A stretch of 43,915 nt of DNA from Synergistales bacterium 54_24 (GTDB taxonomy: Bacteria; Synergistota; Synergistia; Synergistales; Thermosynergistaceae): contig LGFQ01000003.1 in the NCBI GenBank assembly GCA_001508935.1, forward strand, positions 1 to 43,915. The letters are read 5' to 3'. A model generated the notes under the pieces. That model ran no database searches, had not been told where the DNA came from, and worked only from the letters and a program-made list of their open reading frames with translations. Numbering within the stretch: the stretch's first letter is position 1; each line of letters opens with the position of its first letter. Made by a program: the position numbers and the translations under genes. This document shows positions 19,890 through 28,712 of this stretch, piece after piece.

Positions 19890-20555
19890 TCATGGGCCTT
19901 CCTTCACCAGCTGCTCCGTCAGCTCGGCCGCCTTGGTAGCATCCATGCGCCCAAGGAGTGACGCCGCTTGATCCTGCGGCAATGCTTTGAGAATTCTTAC
20001 CGCCAGCTCTTTAGGAAGCTGCGTCAAGATCTCGGAGCCCCTTCGCGGGTTGATCTCCTGAAATATCTGAACGAGCTCGTCGAAAGAGCCGTCATAATTT
20101 AAGGCTGCGCTTTCTTGAGGTCCAGAGGCACGCCGTGCCGCTTCTTGAAGCGCCAGTTCTCTCTCTTTCAACCTCGCTTCTCTAACCGCGAGATCTTGAG
20201 AGGCGGCCTCGATGGCAGCTTTTTGGGCTTCGAGCTCTCTGAGCTTATTCATCACGCTCTTTTCGTACTCTTCGAGCTCGAGCCTGCGCCGCTCGGCAGC
20301 GGTCAGTGCGTAGCGCTCCGGCACCGACAACAGCTCTCCAAGGCGTTCTCCTAAAACAGGAATGCGCGGCACCGTCGTATAGATTATCGGCCTCAGGTCC
20401 ACCACACCTGAAACGTGAAGGCCGAAAAGCGCGCCCAAAATCAAAAGGAAAAGCAATAAGAACTTTAGCCAACGACTCTTCCCCTTTTTCTTCTTCGGAG
20501 GTCGCGGTGGAGCCTCTCGGGGTTCTTGTTCCACTTGCCCTTCGACTTCGGCCAA
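19890..20555 (-). CDS. MotE/YlxF family flagellar protein (MgtE-N-like domain)
   Basis: N-terminal TM, coiled coil, C-terminal VQIFQEINPRRGSEILTQLPKELAVRILKALPQDQAASLLGRMD; syntenic with ylxF. Confidence 0.8.
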   Translation of the reverse strand: MAEVEGQVEQEPREAPPRPPKKKKGKSRWLKFLLLFLLILGALFGLHVSGVVDLRPIIYTTVPRIPVLGERLGELLSVPERYALTAAERRRLELEEYEKSVMNKLRELEAQKAAIEAASQDLAVREARLKERELALQEAARRASGPQESAALNYDGSFDELVQIFQEINPRRGSEILTQLPKELAVRILKALPQDQAASLLGRMDATKAAELTEQLVKEGP

Positions 20556-20558
20556 CGC

Positions 20559-21128
20559 CTAATCTACCTCCGACTTGGCACAGAGGGAAAGCACCTTTTT
20601 TACATAGGCTTGCGTTTCACGAAACGGAGGGATCCCGCCATGCCTATCCACGGCGCCGGGTCCGGCGTTGTAGGCAGCCAGTGCTTTTTCTACATCTCCC
20701 TCGTATCTGTCGATCAATTGGGCGAGGTACTTGATGCCCCCCTCCAAGTTTTGCATGGGGTCAAAGGGATCGTCCACGCCCAAATGGCTCGCCGTAGCCG
20801 GCATGAGCTGCATCAATCCCAAAGCACCTTTCGGAGATACGGCGTTAGGGTCGCCGCCGGATTCAGCCACTATGACGCTGCGCACAAGGTTAGGATCTAC
20901 GGCATATCGCTTTGCAAGCCCGTCGAGCGTCTGGCTGAAACCTTCTTGATGGTCGCGGCGGGCAGCTTTCTTGGGAGGGGCAATGTCCTCCTCGGATTTC
21001 CTCAAAGCTTCGGAAAATGTGCGATCACGCTGTTTACTTTGGGGCCGTTTACTTTGAGGCGCAAACCGCGCTTCTATCTCTTGTATCCTCGACACAACCC
21101 TGCAGAGATTCGACAGATCCGGCTTCAT
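20559..21128 (-). CDS. SLT-family lytic transglycosylase within the flagellar operon
   Basis: VRSVIVAESGGDPNAVSPKGALGLMQLMPATASHLGV...AAYNAGPGAVDRHGGIPPFRETQAYVKKVL. Confidence 0.95.
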   Translation of the reverse strand: MKPDLSNLCRVVSRIQEIEARFAPQSKRPQSKQRDRTFSEALRKSEEDIAPPKKAARRDHQEGFSQTLDGLAKRYAVDPNLVRSVIVAESGGDPNAVSPKGALGLMQLMPATASHLGVDDPFDPMQNLEGGIKYLAQLIDRYEGDVEKALAAYNAGPGAVDRHGGIPPFRETQAYVKKVLSLCAKSEVD

Positions 21129-21589
21129 GGCCTTCCCTCCATCGCCTTTTTGCTCTGCAAGAAGCGCGAAAGGGCGACTTCGTCGAGACTTTTCTGCTCC
21201 TGCGAGAGCTCTTCCCTGACCTGATCCTCTTCCATGCGAGATACGAGTTTATCCCACAGGCGAGCCTCCTTGTGCCGCTCGATCAAGCGCTCCTCCAACG
21301 CAGCTATCAGCTTTTGAAGCGCGGAGAGGTTCTTTTTCATATCGGCCAATCGCCCCTGGGCTTCCTCTATCGCCCGCCTTCGAAGCCAAACCTCCTCCAG
21401 CGAAGACGACGCAGCACAAAGCTCGGCAAACGCAACAACTGCCTTTTCCTTTTCGGCCTCGATATCAGATATAGCATGGGCGAGCTCCTGCAGTTGACGG
21501 CGACGTCTTGCGAGCTCTTCCTCGGCGAGGGCCTTTTCCTTCTCGCGCACATCTCGCACTCGCCGAAAGCGATGGATCCTCGTTTCCAA
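21125..21589 (-). CDS. fliJ: Flagellar export chaperone FliJ (TTG start)
   Basis: Coiled-coil, Glu/Lys/Arg-rich 154 aa, downstream of fliI. Confidence 0.82.
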   Translation of the reverse strand: METRIHRFRRVRDVREKEKALAEEELARRRRQLQELAHAISDIEAEKEKAVVAFAELCAASSSLEEVWLRRRAIEEAQGRLADMKKNLSALQKLIAALEERLIERHKEARLWDKLVSRMEEDQVREELSQEQKSLDEVALSRFLQSKKAMEGRP

Positions 21590-21651
21590 TCGGGTATCAT
21601 CTCCAGGGTGAAGTCATTCATTCATATGATCGGAATCTTTGCTACGGAGCG

Positions 21652-22977
21652 TTAGCTTCGAAGGGCCAGTTTGAGGAGAAGTTTTTCTGCCTCTTCGAAA
21701 GAGTAGCTCCCCTCCACGGGCTGTCTTAAAAAATTATTGATCTCGTCGATGCAGGAAATAGCCCAGTCCACTCTCGGGTTGCTCCCAGATTTATAAGCCC
21801 CTATCGTTATAAGGTCTTCGGCCTCTTCGTAGATCGCCAAAGCCTCGCGCACGCGGTTTGCAGCCTCGAGGTGTTCTTCTGAGACGATGTTGGGCATGAC
21901 GCGGCTCACGCTGCGCAATATATCGACGGCTGGATAGTGATTCTTCGCCGCTATGCTCCTGGAAAGCACTATATGCCCGTCCAATATGCTCCTTACGGTA
22001 TCGGCCACCGGCTCGTTCATATCGTCACCTTCGACAAGGACGGTGTATATGCCGGTTATGCTCCCTCTCTCGCCGGCTCCAGCCCTCTCGAGCAGCTTGG
22101 GGAGAAAGGCGAAGACAGAAGGGGTGTATCCCCTGGTAGCTGGCGGCTCCCCGATGGCCAAACCCACATCGCGCTGAGCCAAGGCGACGCGCGTGACTGA
22201 GTCCATCAAAAGCAAGACATGGGCACCCATATCTCTGAAATATTCCGCAATGGCAGTAGCCGTAAGCGCCCCCTTGAGGCGCAATAAAGGCGGCTGGTCC
22301 GACGTGGATACCACCACCACGGAGCGCTTCAATCCCTCTACGCCCAAATCTCTCTCTAAGAATTCGCGAACCTCTCTGCCGCGCTCCCCCACGAGGGCGA
22401 TAACGTTGACGTCGACGGCGGCGTTACGGGCCATCATGCCCAATAGCGTGCTCTTCCCCACGCCCGAGCCGGAGAATATCCCTATTCGCTGCCCCTTGCC
22501 TATGCTCAAGAGACCATCTATAGATTTAACGCCGACGGGGAGCGGTTCCAAAACAGGTTGCCTTCGCAGCGGGTGAGGGGGGTGATTGTAAAGGGGGCAA
22601 TAATTCGCCGCCACCACGGGGCCCTTATCGTCTATAGGATGCCCTAAGCCATCGAGCACTCTGCCCAACAAATGCGGCCCCACGCGGACCCCTAACGGTT
22701 TGCCCATGGCCACGACATCGCAACCAGGCCCGACATTTTCGATCTCCCCCAGTGGCATGAGCAACACGCGCTCATCGCGGAAACCCACGACCTCGGCTTG
22801 AAGGGGGGTAGAGCGACGATCGCGGAAGCGCACTTCACAGAGGTCACCGATCTGCACATCGGGGCCACGCGATTCCATCACAAGTCCCACCACTTTGGCG
22901 ACCTTGCCATTGACATTGATCAAGTCGACCGCATCGAGGCGAGATTCTATCGCCTCCCACAAAGCCTCAGGACCCAT
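21652..22977 (-). CDS. fliI: Flagellum-specific ATPase FliI
   Basis: Walker A GSGVGKSTLLGMMAR; GERGREVREFLERDLG; LLLMDSVTRVALAQRDVGLAIGEPPATRGYTPSVF. Confidence 0.98.
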   Translation of the reverse strand: MGPEALWEAIESRLDAVDLINVNGKVAKVVGLVMESRGPDVQIGDLCEVRFRDRRSTPLQAEVVGFRDERVLLMPLGEIENVGPGCDVVAMGKPLGVRVGPHLLGRVLDGLGHPIDDKGPVVAANYCPLYNHPPHPLRRQPVLEPLPVGVKSIDGLLSIGKGQRIGIFSGSGVGKSTLLGMMARNAAVDVNVIALVGERGREVREFLERDLGVEGLKRSVVVVSTSDQPPLLRLKGALTATAIAEYFRDMGAHVLLLMDSVTRVALAQRDVGLAIGEPPATRGYTPSVFAFLPKLLERAGAGERGSITGIYTVLVEGDDMNEPVADTVRSILDGHIVLSRSIAAKNHYPAVDILRSVSRVMPNIVSEEHLEAANRVREALAIYEEAEDLITIGAYKSGSNPRVDWAISCIDEINNFLRQPVEGSYSFEEAEKLLLKLALRS

Positions 22978-23818
22978 TGAAGGCTCGACCCTCCAGCAAC
23001 ACCTTGTCCAGCTCTTGGCTTATCTGCTCGAGCTGGGTTCTCCACCTGGCATCGTAAACGCCCAAGTTGGTCTCGACCACACAACTGCCCTTATCCACGT
23101 TGTCGTCGGGTATAAATTCGAGGTGTTTGACGCCCCTCAAAAGCTCGGCAAGTTCATCGCTGTGAGACTCCGCGTAAGTCAGATCCGACGGGTTAAGATA
23201 AATGAGTATGCGCTCCCTGTCGCTTGCGCGAGCCAGTATTTCCTTCAAGACCCTCAGCACCAGCCCTTCGTCCAGGGAAGCCCTCTGAAAGAGCAAGCGC
23301 GACAGGATCTTTTCCCATAAGCGCACGAGCTTCGCCTCGTTGGCGAGGAGCAGCACATCGAGAGAATTTTTCAGCTCCTCGTGTATCGATTCGAGCAAGC
23401 CCACCAGGGAAGAGATTTTCTTTATATTTTCCTCGCGAACCGCTTCTATGGCTTCAATCTTGCCTTGCTCGGCCCCTCGGCGATACCCTTCTTCGTATCC
23501 CTCTCTGAGCGCCTTCTCCCTCAGTTTTTCTGCCTCCTGAGACATCTTGAGCGTCATATTCCGCCGCTCGGCTTCGAGCCTCTTCCTCTCCTCATCGAGC
23601 TCCGTCCTCAAGGCAGCGTTCTCCTGCCTGAGCTGCTCAACGGTTTTCCTTAGGGTCGCCTCTTCTTCCTCTTTTTTTTCCTCGCTGACACCTTCGGCAG
23701 AGCGAAGGTCCGCCTGTTGCTCATTCAACGAGGTTACCTTGACAGCCTGAGGGATCAACCTTACGGCTTTCAACAGCTTAGGGGAGAGATGGTCAGACAA
23801 TAAGCTCCTCCTCTCCAC
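22967..23818 (-). CDS. fliH: Flagellar assembly protein FliH
   Basis: Coiled-coil N-terminal region then FliH/YscL-like C-terminal domain; between fliG and fliI. Confidence 0.9.
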   Translation of the reverse strand: MERRSLLSDHLSPKLLKAVRLIPQAVKVTSLNEQQADLRSAEGVSEEKKEEEEATLRKTVEQLRQENAALRTELDEERKRLEAERRNMTLKMSQEAEKLREKALREGYEEGYRRGAEQGKIEAIEAVREENIKKISSLVGLLESIHEELKNSLDVLLLANEAKLVRLWEKILSRLLFQRASLDEGLVLRVLKEILARASDRERILIYLNPSDLTYAESHSDELAELLRGVKHLEFIPDDNVDKGSCVVETNLGVYDARWRTQLEQISQELDKVLLEGRAFNGS

Positions 23819-24806
23819 CGCGGGATATTATGATCTCTCCGGCCTCCTCGAGCGCCCTGACCACGTTTACGACCTTCTGCTGTGCCTCTTCTACATCTCT
23901 CACGCGCACCGGCCCCATATACTCCATGTCCTCCCTCAGCATTTCAGCAGCGCGATGAGACATATTCTTGAAAAACTTCTGGCGCAATTCCTCGGAGGCT
24001 CCTTTGAGCGCCAAGGCCAAATCTTTCATATCCACCTCTCGCAAAGCCCGCTGCAGGGAGCGGTCGTCCAAGGACAGTATATCTTCGAAGACGAAGAGGC
24101 GCTTCTTTATCTCCTCGGCCAGCTCGGGATCTCGCTCTTCCAGGCCTTCCATTATGTTTTTCTCCGTGCCGCGGTCGACGCGGTTTATTATTTCGACGAT
24201 GCTATCCACGCCGCCAGCGAGCGTGAAATCCTGCCCCGCCACGGTGGAGAGTTTGCGCTCTAAAACTCTCTCCACTTCCCTCAAGACATCTGGGGCGATG
24301 CGATCCATTTTAGCTATGCGGCGGGCTACCTCGGCCTGAACGCTTGGCGAAAGCCCGCTCAACACTTGCGCAGCCTGCTCCGGTTCGAGGTAGGAAAGTA
24401 TGAGGGCGATGACCTGGGGGTGCTCGCCTTGTATGAAGCCCAAAAGCTGCTGCGGATCGCTGTGGCGCACAAAATCGAAGGGCCTGACCTGCAGGCTCGC
24501 CGTGACCCTCCTCAGGACCTCTTGGGCCCTATCGGGACCCAAGGCTTCCTCGAGGAGAGCCCGGGCATACTCGACGCCTCCCTGGCTGATGTATTCCCGC
24601 GCCATCAGTATCTCTTGCGCTTCTTTCAATACCTCGGTCTTGAGCTCAGGCTCCACCCTTCTGATGCTCGCAATCTCTATGGTGAGCATCTCGATCATAG
24701 AGTCGTCGAGATTTTTGTACACTTGAGCGGCTAACTCCGGACCTAAGGCTATGAGGAAAATGGCTGCTTTCTCCCGCCCCTTGAGGTCCTTCCCTTTTCT
24801 GGCCAT
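23793..24806 (-). CDS. fliG: Flagellar motor switch protein FliG
   Basis: KAAIFLIALGPELAAQVYKNLDD; EHPQVIALILSYLEPEQAAQVLSGL; C-terminal charged-helix domain. Confidence 0.98.
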   Translation of the reverse strand: MARKGKDLKGREKAAIFLIALGPELAAQVYKNLDDSMIEMLTIEIASIRRVEPELKTEVLKEAQEILMAREYISQGGVEYARALLEEALGPDRAQEVLRRVTASLQVRPFDFVRHSDPQQLLGFIQGEHPQVIALILSYLEPEQAAQVLSGLSPSVQAEVARRIAKMDRIAPDVLREVERVLERKLSTVAGQDFTLAGGVDSIVEIINRVDRGTEKNIMEGLEERDPELAEEIKKRLFVFEDILSLDDRSLQRALREVDMKDLALALKGASEELRQKFFKNMSHRAAEMLREDMEYMGPVRVRDVEEAQQKVVNVVRALEEAGEIIISRGGEEELIV

Positions 24807-24882
24807 AATGCAAAGGCCCCTTCCTTAATTAATTGAACAGAAGGTACTGTCAATTGTTTAACAGAATATCTACCAAGGACAA

Positions 24883-26439
24883 TTATACATCCTCCAGAAG
24901 CCAGTTCTGAACCAACTCGGCGATCTCTTCGGGTTTCTGTTTGGCGTATTCTTTCAATTGCTCCTCTATCACAGCCGCCTCACCGCGGACCTGCATCAGC
25001 TCCGGCCTCTCTATGAGTTCACGAAGCGACGGAGCGCCTTCTCTTCGCTCGGGAGCAGCTTTCGGTTTTGCCGCCCTGCGCTTCCACCAGAAGAAGGCCA
25101 CGATCCCGATTAAGGCAATGGCGGCAATCAGGAGGATGAAAAATATCATTCGCTCGCGGCGCTCCCTCTGGAGTTGTGCCATGATTGCATCCATCCAAGA
25201 GGTGGAAAAGTTCATAGCTTGAACAACGAGCTGGTCTCCGCGCCCTTCGTCGAAACCTATAGCCGCGGCTACGGTGGAGCGCAACTCCCCCAACGATTCC
25301 TCCGCAAGTTCACCATCGATCAACACCGAGGCGGAAAGCCTCTTAACAGAGCCAGGCGTGTAAACCTGCTCCTGTTCGCGGGTCGTGATCTCATAATTCC
25401 TTATAGTATCGCTCTTGTTGTACTCGCTCGGCCCTACTTGCTGAGCGGTTACCACATAACCTGGGATGTTGGTAGTGGTCCCAGGCGCGCCACCGGGCGG
25501 TGTGCCTGGACCGATGTAGCTTTCCTCCGAAGCCTGCTCGCTTCGGACTACGCCTCTCCCGCCGGCTCCAGGGATATATTCTGTGACGGAGTCTCGCTTT
25601 TTGTCGAAATCCAACTCCACCCTCACGCGGACCACGGCTTTTCCTGGCCCAAAGACCTGCTCCAACATCTGCTTGACCTTGCGTTCCAGCTCCATCTCTT
25701 GGCGGCGCTCTAACTCCCTCTGGATGGATGAAACAGCTCGGCCAGCATCGTCGACATAGACGAAGGTATCCGAGTCGATCAGTTCCGATAGCATATTGCC
25801 GGAAGTATCCACTACGGTGATGTTTTCGGGGTGCAGGCCCTGCACGCTGTGGGCCACCAGATGCACAATGGCCTTTACCTGTTCGGGGCCAACCTTGCTT
25901 CCCCTCTTTACACCCACGAGGACAGAAGCGCTGGATGGTTCCTGCTCCTTCAGGAAGAGACGCTGTTCTGGGATAACTATGGTCACCCTCGCGAAGTCGA
26001 TCGCCTCCATGCGCCCTATGGTCCGAGATAGCTCCCCCTCAAGGGCCCTTATATAGGAGACGCGCTGCTGGAAGTCCGTCATGCCCATCTTTGCCTGGTC
26101 AAAGATCTCAAAGCCTACCACGCCACCTCTAGGCAACCCTTGTTGTGCCAGGGAAAGGCGCATTTCGTAAACCATATCCTCAGGCACAAGCACGGCGTTG
26201 GCGGCGGAATCGAGCTTATATGGGACATTGTGTTCACGGAGATAGGAGAGTATAGCCGCCTGGTCTTCCACCTCGAGGCCGGTAAATAGCGGTTCATATT
26301 TGCCTCTGCCGGTTGCGATCAATAAAATCAAAAGGACAAAAATAAGCGCCCCTGCCCCCATGATAGAATAGCGCTGCCATGGGGAAAGCGCCGCCCATGT
26401 GGCTTTCAGCCGCGCAAAAAGCTCCCTCAACCTTTCCAT
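24883..26439 (-). CDS. fliF: Flagellar M-ring protein FliF
   Basis: Two TM segments, YscJ/FliF ring motifs YEPLFTGLEVEDQAAILSYLREHNVPYKL; C-terminal FliG-binding tail. Confidence 0.97.
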   Translation of the reverse strand: MERLRELFARLKATWAALSPWQRYSIMGAGALIFVLLILLIATGRGKYEPLFTGLEVEDQAAILSYLREHNVPYKLDSAANAVLVPEDMVYEMRLSLAQQGLPRGGVVGFEIFDQAKMGMTDFQQRVSYIRALEGELSRTIGRMEAIDFARVTIVIPEQRLFLKEQEPSSASVLVGVKRGSKVGPEQVKAIVHLVAHSVQGLHPENITVVDTSGNMLSELIDSDTFVYVDDAGRAVSSIQRELERRQEMELERKVKQMLEQVFGPGKAVVRVRVELDFDKKRDSVTEYIPGAGGRGVVRSEQASEESYIGPGTPPGGAPGTTTNIPGYVVTAQQVGPSEYNKSDTIRNYEITTREQEQVYTPGSVKRLSASVLIDGELAEESLGELRSTVAAAIGFDEGRGDQLVVQAMNFSTSWMDAIMAQLQRERRERMIFFILLIAAIALIGIVAFFWWKRRAAKPKAAPERREGAPSLRELIERPELMQVRGEAAVIEEQLKEYAKQKPEEIAELVQNWLLEDV

Positions 26440-26472
26440 AATATTTACTATATCAGCAATGAGGCAATAATT

Positions 26473-26781
26473 CTATACCGGCATGCGGGCAAGTTGTTGA
26501 TAGGCATCCACCAGTTTATTCCTGATTTCCACCAGAAGGCGCAATGCGACCTCGGCCTCCTGGACTGCGATGACCACCTGGGAGATGTCCTCCGCTTCTC
26601 CGGTAGCCAACTTTTCGATCCCCTCATCGGCAGCGAACTGAAGGTCATTCACCTTCTGCAGGTTGTCCTTGAGCAACTCTTCGAAACCCTTTTCTCTTTT
26701 TGAATCGCTCCCGGCTCTGGCCAACCTTGCATCGTCAATATTGAAATGGAATTGCGATAAATCCACTCTGACCTCTTTCAT
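26473..26781 (-). CDS. fliE: Flagellar hook-basal body protein FliE
   Basis: C-terminal VVIAVQEAEVALRLLVEIRNKLVDAYQQLARMPV. Confidence 0.95.
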   Translation of the reverse strand: MKEVRVDLSQFHFNIDDARLARAGSDSKREKGFEELLKDNLQKVNDLQFAADEGIEKLATGEAEDISQVVIAVQEAEVALRLLVEIRNKLVDAYQQLARMPV

Positions 26782-26783
26782 CT

Positions 26784-26859
26784 TTTAACCGAGCCCCCTC
26801 ATGGTCAAGTTCGACGGTTAAAGCATAACCTGAGGGGCAAGCTCTGTCACCTCCCCTCA
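26784..26859 (-). promoter_or_regulatory. Candidate fliE 5' leader with alternative stems around the Shine-Dalgarno
   Basis: Minus strand: TGAGGGG (26859-26853), CCCCTCA (26837-26831), TGAGGGG (26801-26795, fliE SD region); plus TTTAACCG (26822-26815)/CGGTTAAA (26791-26784) inverted repeat. Confidence 0.45.
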
Positions 26860-26946
26860 AGTTTCAATTTTTCTCACTTTGGATAGGACTTTATTACTAT
26901 ATTTTACTCCGGGAAGCGAGGATCGGCATCGCCAAATAAGGGTCTG

Positions 26947-27360
26947 TTAGGCTCGTAGTGCCTCGAGTGCGCTACTCCACATACTCTGGGTCGTTTCCAC
27001 GACGGCGAGATTCGCTTCGTAAGCTCGGCTTGCCACCATCATGTCTGCCATCTCGCGGATCACGTTCACGTTTGGATAAGCGACATATCCTTCGGCATCG
27101 GCGTCCGGGTGATCGGGCTGGTAGGCATATCGCGGCGGCAGGGTATCGTCTGCGATCTGCTCCACCCTTACGCCGGCGGGGGAGGCGCCTAAAGCCTCAT
27201 CCAGGCGCTCTGCAAATATGGGGACTTTGCGCACGTATGGCCCGCCCTCGGGCGTGCGCGTGGTGTTGGCGTTGGCCATATTCTGGGAAATGAGCTCCAT
27301 CCAAAGCCTGTGGGCAGTCAAGGAACTGCCCGCTATTTCAAGCGGGCGAAATATGCGCAT
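26947..27360 (-). CDS. flgC: Flagellar basal body rod protein FlgC
   Basis: QNMANANTTRTPEGGPYVRKVPIF...NVNVIREMADMMVASRAYEANLAV. Confidence 0.97.
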   Translation of the reverse strand: MRIFRPLEIAGSSLTAHRLWMELISQNMANANTTRTPEGGPYVRKVPIFAERLDEALGASPAGVRVEQIADDTLPPRYAYQPDHPDADAEGYVAYPNVNVIREMADMMVASRAYEANLAVVETTQSMWSSALEALRA

Positions 27361-27773
27361 CAGCTTCCGCCTCCCATAACCGTCCTATAAGAAGCCGCCT
27401 TGCGCGCTAACAGGCGGAACAGGGCCTGATAAGACATGCGCGTCTCGGCGAGCTTGGCCATTTCGATATCGATGTCCACGCCGTTTCCATCCCATCGCAC
27501 GAGTTCGCCGACAGCCCTCTCCTCGACGGGTTTTACCGCCTCTACGCTCCTTGGGAGCGTAGAGATATGGCTAGGATCCGTGGTAACCAGCGGCAACCTG
27601 TCAGGACCGTGCAACAAGCGGTTCAACTGATCCTCGAACGTGACCTCCCTCCGCGCGTATGCGGGGGTGTTTATATTGGCGAGGTTCTGCGCAGTCGCCT
27701 CCAAGCGCTTCGAGAGTCCACCTATACTGACCTTCGCTGCCGCCCAAGCCTTATCCATGAAAAATGCCTCCAT
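27360..27773 (-). CDS. flgB: Flagellar basal body rod protein FlgB
   Basis: QNLANINTPAYARREVTFEDQL...GNGVDIDIEMAKLAETRMSYQALFRLL. Confidence 0.96.
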   Translation of the reverse strand: MEAFFMDKAWAAAKVSIGGLSKRLEATAQNLANINTPAYARREVTFEDQLNRLLHGPDRLPLVTTDPSHISTLPRSVEAVKPVEERAVGELVRWDGNGVDIDIEMAKLAETRMSYQALFRLLARKAASYRTVMGGGS

Positions 27774-27831
27774 AACGAAGAATAAAAGACGAGCACCACA
27801 CTTCCTGTTTCGACCATCAAAGGAGGAGGCT

Positions 27832-28677
27832 TTAAGAACGCCCTTCGGTTATGCCCAATTCCTCCAAAAGGAGCGGGAGAAGGACCTTGATGTATGTGCC
27901 CTTCATCCCCAAGCTGCGGCACTCCAGGACGCCGGCGCTTTCGAGTTTCCTCAAGGCGTTTACGATTACGCTCCGCGTGAGGCCTAATCTATCGGCTATG
28001 CGGCTTGCGACCACCACGCCCTCGGAGGCATCGAGCTCGCGGATGATATGCTTAACAGACTCGACTTCCGAGTACGAAAGAGCGCGCAACGCCATTTGGA
28101 CGGCAAACCGCTCTCTGGCTCTCTCCTCGATCGAGCGCGTGCGCTCGTGGAGCATCTCGATGCCCACGGCAGTGGCCAGATATTCCCCCAAGACCAGATC
28201 GCGCGCATCGAAGGGCGAGCCGAAGCGAGCCAATATGAGCGTTCCGATGCGCTCCGAGCCGCTGTAGATCGGCACATAGACCACGTGCTTGTTCGGATAT
28301 ATGCATGGTGCGTCGGCATAGGCGCAAAGACCGTAGTCCGAGTGATTCAAGACGGATTCGTGATGCTGATTGAGCCTATCGACATAGCTCTCAGGCATGG
28401 CGCCGACCTTCAGCAGGCCGGCCATGGTCGGACAGTTGTATTCGCTGAGCCACGCATAACCCAATATCTTTCCTTGGCGATCGATGATATAGGTGTTGGC
28501 CGTAGAGAGATCGCAGAGGAGTTTGGCCAACTTTTGATAATCGGGGCTCGCTCCGTCCTTCCTGTTCTGCAGGGCCCTGCTCACCATCCGCGTCTTGTCC
28601 AACAGATCCTCCATCGCTGAAAGGTTTACGATCTTCGGCCGCGCCTCCAACAATTCCTTCGGAGTTTCCATGCTCAT
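27832..28677 (-). CDS. codY: Global regulator CodY
   Basis: GAF-like sensor domain and C-terminal wHTH ASRIADRLGLTRSVIVNALRKLESAGVLECRSLGMKGTYIKVL, the CodY HTH signature. Confidence 0.97.
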   Translation of the reverse strand: MSMETPKELLEARPKIVNLSAMEDLLDKTRMVSRALQNRKDGASPDYQKLAKLLCDLSTANTYIIDRQGKILGYAWLSEYNCPTMAGLLKVGAMPESYVDRLNQHHESVLNHSDYGLCAYADAPCIYPNKHVVYVPIYSGSERIGTLILARFGSPFDARDLVLGEYLATAVGIEMLHERTRSIEERARERFAVQMALRALSYSEVESVKHIIRELDASEGVVVASRIADRLGLTRSVIVNALRKLESAGVLECRSLGMKGTYIKVLLPLLLEELGITEGRS

Positions 28678-28712
28678 CGTCTCATCTCCTTTTCCGTAAA
28701 AAAACCGGCTAT

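Noticed and set aside
26881-26946. Sigma-28-type promoter upstream of fliE (GCCGATCC on the minus strand)
   Set aside because: GCCGAT matches part of the -10 but no TAAA-type -35 at the expected ~15-nt spacing
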